A stretch of DNA of 64,000 nt from Rhizophagus irregularis (lineage: Eukaryota > Glomeromycota > Glomeromycetes > Glomerales > Glomeraceae). The stretch covers positions 3,993,001 to 4,057,000 of the forward strand of contig NC_089433.1 in NCBI RefSeq assembly GCF_026210795.1, given 5' to 3'. Within the stretch, counting starts at the first letter, position 1. Every line of letters starts with the position of its first letter. The notes under the pieces were generated by a model. That model did no database searches, was not told where the DNA came from, and worked only from the letters and a program-made list of their open reading frames with translations. Shown here one piece after another: positions 47,190 through 58,303 of this stretch. The position numbers and the translations under genes are program-made.

Positions 47190-47745
47190 TGTCCGGAAAT
47201 TGTCCAGAAATCGAATCTAGAAAATTTGTCTAAATAATTGTCCAGAAAATGTCCAGGTACCATGTCCGGAAATTGTTCCGAAAACACTCATTTCTGCCAC
47301 CATCACTATAATTGCTCTTAACTTAAAACTTTATATCATAGATATATAGTATTCTTGCTTGCTCATTAGTATGACAAAGAAGGTTATGGATGTCAGTTTT
47401 GTGCTTTTTGCGTTTTTTTACAAAATTAATTTATCCTTTTTTTGGAAATAGCGCCCAGAATTTGTCCGGAATTTTTTCATGTCCAAAATTTGTCCAGTTC
47501 AAATTATCTGAATTTTTACTATAACCAGAATTTATCCAGGTTTATCTGTCCGGAATTTGTCCAAAATTTTATACTGGACAAATTCTGGATAAATTCTGGA
47601 CAAATTCCGGATATGTCAAAATTTTAAGTATCAAATTTGTAGCAAAAAAATAGACATTTTCCGGACAATTTCTGGACATGCCAGATTTATTCTGGACCAG
47701 TTTCCAGACATTTTCATAGACATTTTCCAGATGATTATTTTTTTA
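47190..47745. repeat. TGTCCGGAAATT word array with orientation switch
   Basis: Variants of TTGTCCGGAATTT / TTGTCCAGAAAATT occur some 20 times. Left of about 47570 most are in the TGTCC orientation. Around 47574-47612 the complement (GGACAAATTCTGGATAAATT) takes over, then the orientation mixes. The result is a set of nested inverted repeats. No coding sequence. It could be a decayed fold-back transposon or a self-amplified palindromic repeat. Confidence 0.55.
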
Positions 47746-49460
47746 TTGGGCATGTTTTAAAATAGGCAAACAACAAAAACAAATGGGCTAATTGGTTAGT
47801 GGGAATCATTGAAATGTTTTTATTGTAAATGTTTTAAGATCCGTCATTATGAAACAAATCATTATGAATATGAAAAAATTATTTACTAGGCTTTGAATTG
47901 TATAAAAAGCTGAAAAATAAAAAAATTAAATCTCGAAAATATCTCTAATATTTACATGAAAAAAGGTGAAGGCACAATTTACTCTATATTTTCTTTAAAA
48001 AATAAAAATGCATTTGCTGTACATCACGTGTTCATTTTTTTTCGTTAAAACAAACAAATTGAAATATTACAAGAATTCCTGATTCTTCATTTGGCGAAAG
48101 AAACATATTAAAAATACAACAATAGGTGAGTATCATGAATTATAATTTTCTTGTTATATCATCTTTATCACAATCCTTTTTACGGGTTGATTTAAAATAT
48201 GATTTATATGTCAATAAAAAGAAGGGCAATAAAGGGTTATTTTCATATAAACCATAATTATTCGTAGATTTCAAGCTAAATTTTTATGGTAAGATGGCTG
48301 CAGATTGGCGTATTGTACATGATCCACTGTACAACATTTATTTACCTTTTTTTCCATAATGATTTTTATCTTTTTTTATTCTTTTTAAAAAAAGACAAAC
48401 GAAAAATGTCTACTCAATTTTTTTCAAAATTAAGTCAAAACTATATTGAATTGTTAGGAGATGATGATTATTATGATATTACAATTGAAGTCGGAGAGGA
48501 TCCTAACGTAAAAATCATTCATGCTCATATGAATATTTTATGTCATCGTTCTCCATATTTACGACGAGCTTTAGTTTCTAATAAAAAAAATAAAGATAAT
48601 GTTTTAGCTCACATTAAGTTACCAAAAATATCACCTGAAGTCTTTCAAATTATTTTAAAGTAAGTTATTATACAAATAAATTTAATATTATAATAGCAAG
48701 TTTTATAATATTTAATATTAAAATTTAACTTAATATAGATATATTTATGGCGGGATTCTTTCATTGAACGAGCAAGATGACTCAAAAATTATTAAAATTT
48801 TATTGGCTGCAGATGAATTACTACTTCAAGAACTAGTTGATTACTTACAAGTATATTTAATTGAAAATAAATCCGAATGTATGGAACAAAACTTTGAACT
48901 TATCCATCGTACAAGTTTTCAGTCCAATTCTTTAATACAACTTCAACAATTTTGTACAGATTTAATGGTAAACTCTCCAGAGAAAATATTTAAATCACTT
49001 GATTTTACTTCACTTCCTGAAAAATCTTTGGTACAACTTATTAAAAGAGACGATTTACAGATGAAGGAAATTGAAGTTTGGGAACATGTATTAAAATGGG
49101 GACTTGCGAAAAATCCCACACTTTTTCCTGATCCTAGTACTTGGTCAGATGACGATTTCAAAGCAATGGAAAATACTTTACAACATTGTTTATGTTTAAT
49201 CAGATTTTTTAGTTTATCATCTAAAGAGTTCTTACAGCAAGTTCATCCTTATAAAAAACTCTTAAAACGTCAACTTTATGAAGATTTATTAAATTCTCAT
49301 TTGAATCCTGATAGTGAACCAACTGAAAGCATTTCATTTCCTAGAAATATTAAAGTAGATGGAATTATTGATTCAAAAATTATTAATAATTTAAATATTA
49401 TTTCAACCATTTCAAGACGTATTGATAAAATGGTAATTAATAATAAATTTGACCATTTAA

Positions 49461-50242
49461 TTGCTAATTCGGTTAAGATCAGCAGTGTCCTACTATGTAA
49501 AATTGGGGAAATTGGTGCAAATAATAAAAATAATTATCATATGATCTAATAATCCAATTTTGATGAACTTTTTTTTGTTCTGTAAGTCTGGATTACCTTT
49601 ATAAAATAAAAATAATTTCATTGAAATTGGACCATTAGATTGTGAGATAATCACAAAAACATATTTTACTGACAACGATCAGATTCCATTAATAACAAAG
49701 CAGACAATTATCTCCTAATTCAGTGATCCAATTTCGATAAACTTTTTTTTGTTATTTAGATCTCAATAATCTCTACATAATAAAAGAATTTTGTCAAAAT
49801 TGGGCCTCTAGATCATGAGATAATTGCGAAAACATATTTTGCCAGACGATTTTTAGATTCATGATATGGCAAAATATATCTTTGTGATTATCTTCCGATC
49901 TAGCAGTCCAATATTGACAAACTTTTTTTTATTGTGCAGAAGAGGTTAAGACCTAAAAGACAAAAAAAAATTATTGAAATTGGATCACTGAATTAGGAAT
50001 CAATTCTTTTTTTATGATTTACTAAAATTTAGTCATAATAATAATATGAAATACTTTTTCACGATTTTCTTATAATTTAGTATTTCAATTTCAATAAATT
50101 TTTTATTTTATTGAGAAAATCAAGATCTATAAAACAAAAAAAAGTTCATTGAAATTGGATCATTGGATCAAAAGATAATTATTTTCTTTTTTTGCCCCGA
50201 TTTTACATAGTAAGACACTGCTGATCTTAACTGAATTAGCAA
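49461..50242. mobile_element. Non-autonomous DNA transposon, TTAA or TA target site (782 bp)
   Basis: Terminal inverted repeats of about 43 bp start TTGCTAATTC(G/A)GTTAAGATC and continue through AGCAGTGTC and TACTATGTAAAAT. Flanking TTAA is present on both sides (49457-49460, 50243-50246); the family sequence without insertion reads CATTTAAGAG. TTAA would suggest piggyBac-like activity, TA alone a mariner-like one; both fit. The interior consists of about four diverged hairpin units, each with GATCCAATTT-type and AAATTGGATC-type arms around an A/T-rich spacer. A related unit lies at 3041-3235. No transposase is encoded. Confidence 0.8.
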
Positions 50243-50572
50243 TTAAGAGATTTGTATTTACCATACAAGTTTCAATTATTGTTAAGAGGGAGCCGAGATG
50301 GATTTACACCTAAAAAATTTCATGAATTATGTAATGATATACCTTGTACTGTTACATTTATTAAAGTAAAAGGAACAGACGAAATTCTTGGTGGATACAA
50401 TCCAATAATATGGAAATCTCATGATTCTGGTTTATGGGCTAAAACTAAAGATAGTTTTATTTTTTCTTTTAAAAGTAATAGTGTTAAAGATGCAATCATT
50501 AGTAACGTAGAAAATAAAGATCATGCAGTGTATCATCACTCTAATTTTGGTCCACATTTTGGAAGTGATATA

Positions 50573-51502
50573 CAGTGGTCGAAAAAAGTCCTCGGAATTA
50601 CAAAAAAATGCAAAAAATGAGCAACCAGTGATCAGAATTGCTTCAAATTTTGCAGATTTATTACCAAATGTGTGAATATTATGCATACAAAATTTCAGCT
50701 GTTTATCTTGCTTCTTTGTCTCGCAATCGTTTTTTTAAAGTTCAAAAAAATAAGTCATCAAAAATTTAACCTACAAAAAATCTGAAATTCTGATATAATA
50801 TTCAAATTGAAGTTTATTAAAAATTGAACAGTTATAAATCATAGTTTATGGTATGATAATTTTAACAAAAAAAATTTGGCCCTTTATTATTTGTTAGTTG
50901 TTGAGAAAATTGGAATCAAATTTTATCCACCACAATTGATCGCAACTGTTTTCTACCCTTAAAATCAATTGAAAGAACTAAAATTCATAATCAAAGTTAA
51001 ACTATAATAATTATAAAAAAATTATTGTAAAAACTATTTAATAATAGATTAATATTAAAAAAAAATTATCTATACAAATAATTTTAATGTACTATGATTT
51101 TACTATTTTAATTTTAATGACTTTAGTGCTTTTGAGCCAATTTTTAATCTCACTTTACAGAAAACTAACTGATTAAACTATAATCAAATTTTTTTAATAA
51201 ACTAATTAGAAATATATTTTTTTACGTTTATAATTTTTTATTATAAGTATACAAGCTGATTTTTAGTAACTGAACGCAAAATGTTAATCATTTCAAGTTA
51301 TCGTATTGCTTAAATTTTTAATGATTTTTTTTTGAACTTAAAAAACCGATTGTGAGACAAGGAAACAAGATAAATGGCTGAAATTTTGTATGCATAATAT
51401 TCACACATTTGGTAATAAATCTGCAAAATTTAAAGCAATTCTGATCACTGGTTGCTTAATTTTTGCGTTTTTTGTAATTCCGAGGACTTTTTTCGACCAC
51501 TG
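50573..51502. mobile_element. Long-TIR mariner-type element (930 bp)
   Basis: It begins CAGTGGTCGAAAAAAGTCCT and ends with the exact complement, with TA on each side (50571-50572, 51503-51504). The inverted repeats extend for about 195 bases with few differences, including GATTTATTACCAAATGTGTG. CAGT ends with TA duplication are the Tc1/mariner hallmark. The ~540-base centre is AT-rich with no transposase frame, so the element is non-autonomous. It interrupts TLDc of copy 11. The high match of the two arms suggests a fairly recent insertion. Confidence 0.9.
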
Positions 51503-51659
51503 TATGTATAAATTCTCCTACCGAAAATAGTGATTATGAAGCTGTTCTTTGTAGAAAGTATTTTTATGAAAAAATGGTAAGAGATATTAATTTAAACGAC
51601 AAATATTTTTTTATAGAAGAATATGAAGTATTTCAAATTACAAATAAATAAATGAAGTG

Positions 51660-52320
51660 TTTCGTTTTTATTTGAAACAAGGATATCTTAAATTACTTTA
51701 TTGTATGCGCTATTATCGGGCAATTATTATGGTTAATATGGTTAATATCATGTTTTCTAATATCTTACGTGATGACATTATGTTTACTTAAAAGGATAAG
51801 TTAAAAAAGTCTATCGGTAGTTTAAAATTGTATACGGGACATTAATTTCCGTGGTATAAACCAGTTATTTCATGATCAGCCTCGGTCTCATTATCATCAC
51901 GTCACCGCCGTGATGATCAATGTATCGTTAAGTTGTTAAATAAATTTATCGTACACTTAAGTTGCTGTTATAGAGAAGAAATAGAAAAAATATTATGAAT
52001 TTTCTTAACCTTTATTAGATAAAAAGAAATAATGTTGCAAGTAAAGTCCTATTCATATCTTTTTTATTTCGAATTTGATTAAAAAAGATTCCATCTAACT
52101 CGTGAAGTTTAATTATTTTTATAAAAAAAAAAAAGAAATGCTATAACGTTCGTCCAGAGTTTCAGATGGTAATGAGAACATATACCTCAATTATTTTACA
52201 TTACGTTTGTTGAAAAATATTTATACAAATAGTACATTAGTTTAACTACTATACGACAAACATGTACTAGTTGTTATTATATAAATTATATTTATGTACA
52301 AAAAAAAATATTTTTTTTTT
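51660..52320. other. Gene-free stretch
   Basis: Between BTB copy 11 and the transporter gene. AT-rich, with a long T/A tract at 52303-52324. No gene seen. Confidence 0.4.
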
Positions 52321-52324
52321 TTTA

Positions 52325-53343
52325 CTATCTTCTCTTGTGACTTAAATCATATACAGGTAAAGTGAAATAAGAAGTTTCGAGGGTTATTAATTCAGCAAAA
52401 GCATTATACCAGGCCATTAATGAGGTTAATATACCGAATACACCACCAGCTTTTGTTAAGCCATTTGGTCCTTTTACATCTTCGCTAAGTTGGTAAAATT
52501 TCCCTAATGTAAGTAAGACCATTGCAGTGTTTAAGAAAAAGAATAATAACAGAGTTGCTCCATTTGTTTTGAGCGCCGCTAATGTCAAAAGGAACGTAAC
52601 TGTTAAGTTAAAAAAAAAAAAAAGACGAGCTTTTAGTAAAAATGATAAAATGTATATATGAGTCACGTGTATAGAATATACTTACAGATAGTCCATGCTA
52701 ATAAATATATTCCAACTAAAAAAAAATTAGTAATGATTAATTTGATATCAAAATTTATTTTAATGAAGAAAAAAAACTTTATTTACTAGCATGATCAACT
52801 GCAAAAGGATCTTCGGGTATGTAAAAATCTGTAAGACGAAAAATGAAATTTGAAGCGTAAGAGAGCCAAAAAGCACCAAAAGAACCAGCAGCGGTGGCAC
52901 CAAAGGTATTTCCAGCTTTAAGATGCCACAATCCTGCTATTAATTGTACTAGACCACCATAAAATAATGCCAATCCTACTACAATATTTGGAAGTTGTAG
53001 GTAATAGGATCCAGAATTATTAATCGACAATACAAATGTTGTTAAAGCAAATGCGCATAACCCTATTAATTTAAATACAAAAAAATTATGGATGAAATTA
53101 GAAAAGCTAAAATTTTAATTTAGTTTAATAAGGAATATTACCGTTCCCACTTAATTGTTTGTTAGGGGTATTTAAACATAACTTTTTCAAAAAAAAAAAA
53201 TAGAAGGGTGAAAACGTTAAATAAACAATTAAGTTGGAATGGTTTATTGATCACATGCCAAGTGGACCAGAGCTAGCGACTTTTGGTGAAGTGTCTTCGA
53301 ATGTTCTGAATTCACCACTTTTTCCTTCTTCAAGAGTCGTCAT
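52325..53343 (-). CDS. GPR1/FUN34/YaaH-family acetate transporter, paralogue A
   Basis: Four exons: 53343-53259, 53062-52787, 52715-52686 (30 bases) and 52599-52325, joined in frame to 221 residues. Residues 1-28 are a polar cytosolic head. Then comes SSGPLGLCAFALTTFVLSI, the family entry motif (N-P-x-P-L-G-L type) leading into helix 1. Helices follow through VVGLALFYGGLVQLIAGLWH, TAAGSFGAFWLSYA, AIGIYLLAWTIFTFLLTLAA, TLLLFFFLNTAMVLLTLGKF and GGVFGILTSLMAWYNAFAEL, six in all. The C-terminus is LPVYDLSHKRR. The family moves acetate/succinate or ammonium across plasma membranes. Intron 1 is GC-AG (exon ends CTTG, intron starts GCATGT); introns 2 and 3 are GT-AG. Confidence 0.9.
53141..53242. 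repeat. Inverted-repeat segment in intron 1 of transporter A
   Basis: Arms of 20 bp, CCGTTCCCACTTAATTGTTT and AAACAATTAAGTTGGAATGG, enclose about 62 bases. On the plus strand the inner part starts GTTAGGGGTATTTAAA and ends AAAACGTTAAAT. In paralogue B the inner part is reversed relative to its flanks. Confidence 0.85.
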
Positions 53344-54045
53344 TTTTGGTTCGTTATTGTCGGTATACTTTGATATTTAAGGAATTATAGATGTTAATAA
53401 TATTTTCAGAGAAAATTAAGAATAGAGAAAAAAAAGGTGATTTTATAACAAATTCATACATTCTTTTTGTGACATCGGAATTCGGAAGTTCTTTTTTTAT
53501 TCCTTCCGTAAAAGATAATCAAAAAAATTTTTATTTTGTAATACAAAAGAATATCACCCCCGTCATGTTCGATTTTCGCATTAACATTTTTGATTATTAA
53601 ATCGTGATGATCACATGCGACAAATGATCAAATGACCAGATTAACATCCTATTTTCAGCCAATTATTCCCTCACTTGACACCACGTGTATAGATGAACTA
53701 TATAACATGATTATACGGATAAATAAATAAATAAAATAAATTTAAAAACCTTTTTGTGAAAGATCTCAAATCTATTTATCTGTTAATAATTTTCATTTTT
53801 TAAACTATAATTCTGGCCGGAGTTAAAGTATAAATTTTTACCAATGCTATTTTAACGTCATGTACAAATTTAAGTCTTCAATTATTATAGTAATACGATT
53901 ATTCAATTAATGGAGATTCTAATGTAGTACGGGTATGAATATTACTTCATTAAGAGCTATAATAAATTTAATACAGCTGAATGTATAATAATATATTGTT
54001 ATCTTTTTGTTATAAAATAATTATGTTGATTTTGTTTATTGAGTA
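53344..54045. other. Upstream region of transporter A
   Basis: Matches the upstream region of transporter B (60779-61480) in many blocks (ATATTTAAGGAATT, TTTTCAGAGAAAATTAAGAA, AAAGGTGATTTTATAACAAA, TCTAATGTAGTACG). No other gene. The small plus-strand frame at 53391 lies in this promoter and is not conserved. Confidence 0.45.
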
Positions 54046-54049
54046 TAAG

Positions 54050-54320
54050 AGCTTTTTAAAGTTTTATTGGTCCTTTGGCCGTGAATAAGTTTAATTATTT
54101 GATTATTTATAAAAGTATTTGTCAAAAATAAATAAATAGATAAATAAATAGATATAAATAAACAGATAAATAATTCGAATGCATGGTCTTTTTCATTGAA
54201 CAGGTTAACTTTAACAATTTATATTAAAACTAGACAACAATTTTTTGGATCCTAATTGGGTAATTTAGAACTAACCAAAAAAGTACTTAAAGGCTTTGAT
54301 ATGTTTAGAAAAAATTCATC
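54050..54320 (+). pseudogene. Relic of a BTB gene, exon 2
   Basis: Words such as TTTTTAAAGTTTTATTGG, GGCCGTG, GATTATTTATAAAAGTATTT, CGAATGCATGG and GAAAAAATTCATCC follow the order of BTB exon 2 (for comparison copy 7, 30706-31160) with large losses. The same relic occurs next to transporter B (about 61480-61690), so it was already decayed, or at least present, before that duplication. Confidence 0.5.
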
Positions 54321-54654
54321 CTAAATTCCTAATATCAGATATAGAATTATTGAATTAATTATTATGTGTATGTATATACATTATATAATTACTTTCAAAT
54401 ATTTAAATAAAAATATTACCATATTTATCGTAATAATGTTATCGATAATCTTACGATGATAATACAATATCTACCTTAAAAGGTAATGTAAAGAAGTGAA
54501 CAGTAACATAATTTTTTGTTTTTTAATGGAAAAAGATAACCTTTAAATAAATCCCTTGTTAATCAGTTCAATCCCAATAACCACTATTTTCTGGTTAGAT
54601 TTATAATCCATTATTTATTATTTATTATAAAAAAAATTTATTGTATTTAGGTAT

Positions 54655-54935
54655 TAATAAGATTATCAGGATATCCGGATAATCGAGAAAATGGAATTTG
54701 ATTTTTAGATTACTTTTGACTAGATGATAATCCTAATAGTTCGATCGCAACTAAGAAAAATGGATAAAAAACAATATCACGTAAACTTACAATTTGTGAC
54801 ACCGTTAATTTTAAAATTTAGAAACGAATCAAATTTTGAATTTTTAATCATGTTTAAATAATTATGGCGTATATTACGTGAAACATTGAAACAATCCATT
54901 ACTACTAAATAAGTAGCACAATGAATTTTTTTTAT
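54655..54935 (+). promoter_or_regulatory. Orphan BTB upstream region
   Basis: Matches 62530-62765 before BTB copy 12 (ATATCCGGATAATCG, GATAATCCTAATAG, ATCGCAACTAAGAAAAA, ATTACGTGAAACATTGAAA, CTAAATAAGTAG), but no BTB exon 1 follows. It marks the place of a lost BTB gene in this half of the segmental duplication. Confidence 0.5.
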
Positions 54936-54939
54936 CTTA

Positions 54940-55735
54940 TGTCATCTTTAAATACATCTATCTTCAAATACATCTATGAAATTAAAGTCATTTAGTCATT
55001 TTCTATTGCGATCTGCAATGTGCGTTTGATAAACCGATATTCCAAACCTTGTTTTAGAGTGCAGAATCTTCTTTACCAAAAGCGGTACATACAATAATAA
55101 AACTAGAAACGATCACCGAAATGACTAAGTGTTCTAATTTTGATTGGTTTTTTTGTAAAAATTCTATTAATCAAAGCAGAATTACTGCTGATCGGTTACG
55201 ATCACGTGCATTCATCTTTGGAACAAAAATGAATTGGGTGATAGGTGAGGGGCTTTGGCCGAGTATCGAACGATGCTTGGTCTGGCTAATCCACTTTGAA
55301 GGAGGTTGTCTTAGGTAGTTTCTTTTTTAGATGCAATGTACACTTTTAAAACTGTTTCATTCTCAACTGTTGGTCAATATTGGTTGTCGTGTATGTGCGT
55401 CGCCGTTCCTTCATTGAAACTTAAAAATAAAAAAAATAAAAAAAAATAAAAATAATAAATGATTATTGGTGGAATATCTCACCGATTCACTGACAGGGTC
55501 ATTTCGGACAAGGGAATTTAGGATTATATTTAGGTAAGGAAATTAGGGTTAGGATTAGGGTTAGGTTAAGGTTAAAATAAGTGGTGAAATAACGGTAAAA
55601 TGTTCCTGTCGGCGAAATTATAGTGAAATGAACCAGATCCCAAGAGTATTTTATTTCAATCATTCGATTTCATACCATTTCCTAAAAGTCTTTAGTTATA
55701 AGAAATGAAAGAAGAAATATGTACCTCAATAGGGT
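54940..55735. other. Gene-free stretch with a telomere-like patch
   Basis: No gene. At 55541-55576 the plus strand reads AATTAGGGTTAGGATTAGGG then TTAGGTTAAGGTTA, a short TTAGGG-like tract. The frame at 55121-55318 has no recognisable features. Confidence 0.4.
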
Positions 55736-55870
55736 TTTGCACAAAATCTTACATTTGATAATCCAGATCCAAATAACTGGACAGATGATGATGGAATATT
55801 CTCTGCAATAGTATTTATCTTTAATACAATTATTCATCTTCTCTTTGATCAATCTTATATTTCTTAATGG
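55725..55870 (+). pseudogene. Relic of a BTB gene, BACK region
   Basis: GGTTTTGCACAAAATCTTAC, GATAATCCAGATCC, AAATAACTGGACAGATGATG correspond to the BACK-domain stretch coding KWGLAQNPTLLPDPNTWSDD in the paralogues. It reads GFAQNLTFDNPDPNNWTDDD, then degenerates. It is the remnant of the gene that belonged to the orphan promoter at 54655. Confidence 0.6.
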
Positions 55871-55879
55871 GATAATAAA

Positions 55880-57375
55880 TTATCAAATAGTTAACTTTCG
55901 AAAAATTAGGTAATTAAGATTTATAAAATTATAAGAACCAAAATCTTGTGTAACTTAATACGAATCCGAGGTATTAATAATTTGAAAATTTTTTATTCAA
56001 ACAATATAGAAATATCTGATGTCAATATGCCATTATACAGTGTCTATCACATTTAAATAAAATAATTTTTAACAAACATGATTTTTATTTGATTTTTATT
56101 TTCAACTTTCTGCACCATAGTTAACATCAAATTACGACAACGGGAATTTTCATGTTACCTTTGATTCAATAGATTTCATATGTCAACTGAAGTATCTTCT
56201 TTAAGGACATCTCTTTTATAAATAAGTTCATAAGAATAATAAAATTAATATTACACTATTATACATTATTATATAATACATTTCAATTTAAGCAGATCAA
56301 TTAGCGGTGACGAAGTCACCGCACATTAGAATCCTCTAGTTTTTTTTAAAAAAAGAGATTTAATATTATCAAGATCAGATTTTTTTTTATCAAGATTCAA
56401 GATTTTATTTCCTTTATGAAACAAATCTTGTAACTGATTAATGTAGGAGAAATGATTCTAGTGATATTACGCAATTTATAAATAAAAAAGTTTTTTTAAT
56501 TTGATGGTAGTTTAATAGTTTAATAAAAAGATTCATATTACTAGTTATTGGAATAAATAATTTTCGCATTGATTCAATATTGTATTTTTCTTCATTAATT
56601 TGGTGAAAAAGTAAATTGGCTTCTTATGATTAGATATGAAAAAAAAAATGATACCGAGATATGACTTAAATTTAAACGAAATGCGAATAACAATAAATGA
56701 ATTAAATGTCATTAAGATCTTTGTGAATTTGAACGACTTTAATTTTGGTTCTCAATTCAAGGCACTACTCATTACTCGCTAGTCGCTACATTGCAATACA
56801 ACAATAAATTTTTACGAATAATCAACTGTATAATAATATAATAATTTATTTAAAGTGTTAATAAATGAAATTATTCAAATTACAAACTACTCTATTCTTA
56901 GTGTTTAAATAATTCTAAATAAAATAAAAAACGAAATATATAAAAAATTGTAAATCAAAAATTTAGATAATTTATTATTTCAAGTGATGTAGTACAATGT
57001 CTCGATTGTTTAAAATAATCATGTCGGACATAAAATTATACTATTTTAATCACTAATCCACTTAATATATAATGGGAAATTTTAAATATATTTACATATT
57101 AATACACTACTAACAGCTAATATAAATAAAACTATAGGCGCGATATACAAGCTCCGCACATAATCAATTGCAGAATCACATGAGATACGATCATTTTTTA
57201 CTTACGAGTCGCGAGTCGCGATTTTTTTACTTGTAAACAAGTATATATATACTCTCAACATATATATATACCATCAGTTTTCTCCAAAAAAAAAAAAAAT
57301 ACTCACCTTTTCAGAACGTTCTTTCCAAAAATGCCCTAGAGTCCGAATATAACAAATAATAAATACAGTAATATG
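55880..57375. other. Gene-free stretch
   Basis: AT-rich. The only structure is a perfect hairpin GCGGTGAC-GAA-GTCACCGC at about 56305-56323, followed by a T/A-tract, and ACGAGTCGCGAGTCGCG near 57205. No gene recognised. Confidence 0.4.
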
Positions 57376-57445
57376 GTTGTGTTTTACGTTTAACAACCTT
57401 TGTGTTTACCTACACCCTTCCTTTCGCAAGAAAATTCCCATCGTA

Positions 57446-58230
57446 ATGTCTTCTTCAAATAAAAAATCGTCTCGTGAAGTCTTATTACATTTATGGAATA
57501 ACGGTATTCATAATGTAAAAGAATTACATAGGTTAACAAACATCCAAAAGTCCACTATTTACGATAATATAAAAAATTTAAAGAAAATGGGACTATAAAG
57601 CATGCTGGAGACCCAAAAAGATTACCACAAATGTCTCCCGTGCACTTGGTCGATTTGTAAGGCATGATACGTCTCTTTTCACAAGAACTTTGGAGAAAAT
57701 ATAGGCGTAGAAGTATCGTATAGAACCGTTGGAAGGCATCTTTCAAGTATTGGTTGTGTAAAAAGACTGCCTAACGCAACCCCTATGCTGACCAAAACAT
57801 ACAAGGTAAAGCGTGTGGAGTGGGCAAAAAAAACATATTAATAACCAATGGGATAAAACTGTTTATACTGATAAAACTTCTTTTCAAATCTTTAGAAACA
57901 CCGTTGAATGATGGTATAAAGGAGAAAGACCAGTTTGGTGTATGCCTAAAGATCGTACGAAGATTATGGCATGAGGTGGATTCTGCGTGAAAGGAAAAAC
58001 AAAATTATTTTTGTTTTAAACAAATTATGAACGCCAAATTTTATGTGGATTGTGGAAATTCTTCGTACACATATTACTGAGATCTTCCAGATGCTTGGTG
58101 ATCGTTGGTGCTTCCAACAAGACAACGATCCCAAGCATACCAGCCGTCTTGCAAAAGCCTTTCTTAAGGAAAATGTTTCAGTAGTGTAGCATTGAGCATT
58201 GAAACACTAGGCAACAGACGGAAGCTCTCT
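57446..58230 (+). mobile_element. Tc1/mariner-type transposase, broken
   Basis: The N-terminus MSSSNKKSSREVLLHLWNNG with ELHRLTNIQKSTIYDNIKNL is a helix-turn-helix DNA-binding domain. After a stop at 57598 the frame changes give VSYRTVGRHLSSIGCVKRLP, then WDKTVYTDKTSFQIF with the first catalytic D, and FQQDNDPKHTSRLAKAFL with the second D, typical of DD34D/E transposases. The third acidic motif (PDLNPIENLW type) is not readable. At least four stops and two shifts separate the parts, so it is inactive. I could not find terminal inverted repeats around it. Confidence 0.8.
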
Positions 58231-58303
58231 GAATGGAGTATTGCTGGTTTACTAGATGTGTGTAAAATGGCTAGGAGACTTTAAAAGAGGTGTGTATTTT
58301 TTT

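Larger units (their letters stand above)
48406..51651 (+). pseudogene. BTB-BACK-TLDc gene split by two transposons (copy 11)
   Basis: Exon 1 is 48406-48659 and exon 2 starts at 48739. The start is the paralogue-supported ATG; the frame is open for 40 codons upstream without conservation. BTB and BACK are intact (IKRDDLQMKEIEVWEHVLKW). After residue ~325 (NNKFDHL) the reading runs into the element at 49461-50242. It resumes at 50247 with YLPYKFQLLLRGSRDGFTPK and is broken again within FGSDI by the element at 50573-51502. The last piece, 51505-51651, ends EYEVFQITNK. A truncated BTB-BACK product of about 350 residues without TLDc could still be made. Confidence 0.9.

Noticed and set aside
48286-48405. 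N-terminal extension of BTB copy 11
   Set aside because: All paralogues start at the MSTQF-type ATG; the extension is promoter sequence shared with copy 10, where the frame is not open.
55121-55318. A 65-residue plus-strand frame of mixed composition
   Set aside because: No recognisable domain, no paralogue in the other half of the segmental duplication.
56305-56323. GCGGTGAC-GAA-GTCACCGC hairpin followed by a T tract, like a bacterial terminator
   Set aside because: The organism is eukaryotic, and no transcript end is nearby; probably a fragment of a repeat.
57377-57445. A start for the transposase further upstream at 57377
   Set aside because: The extra 23 residues are not transposase-like; the ATG at 57446 directly precedes the helix-turn-helix.
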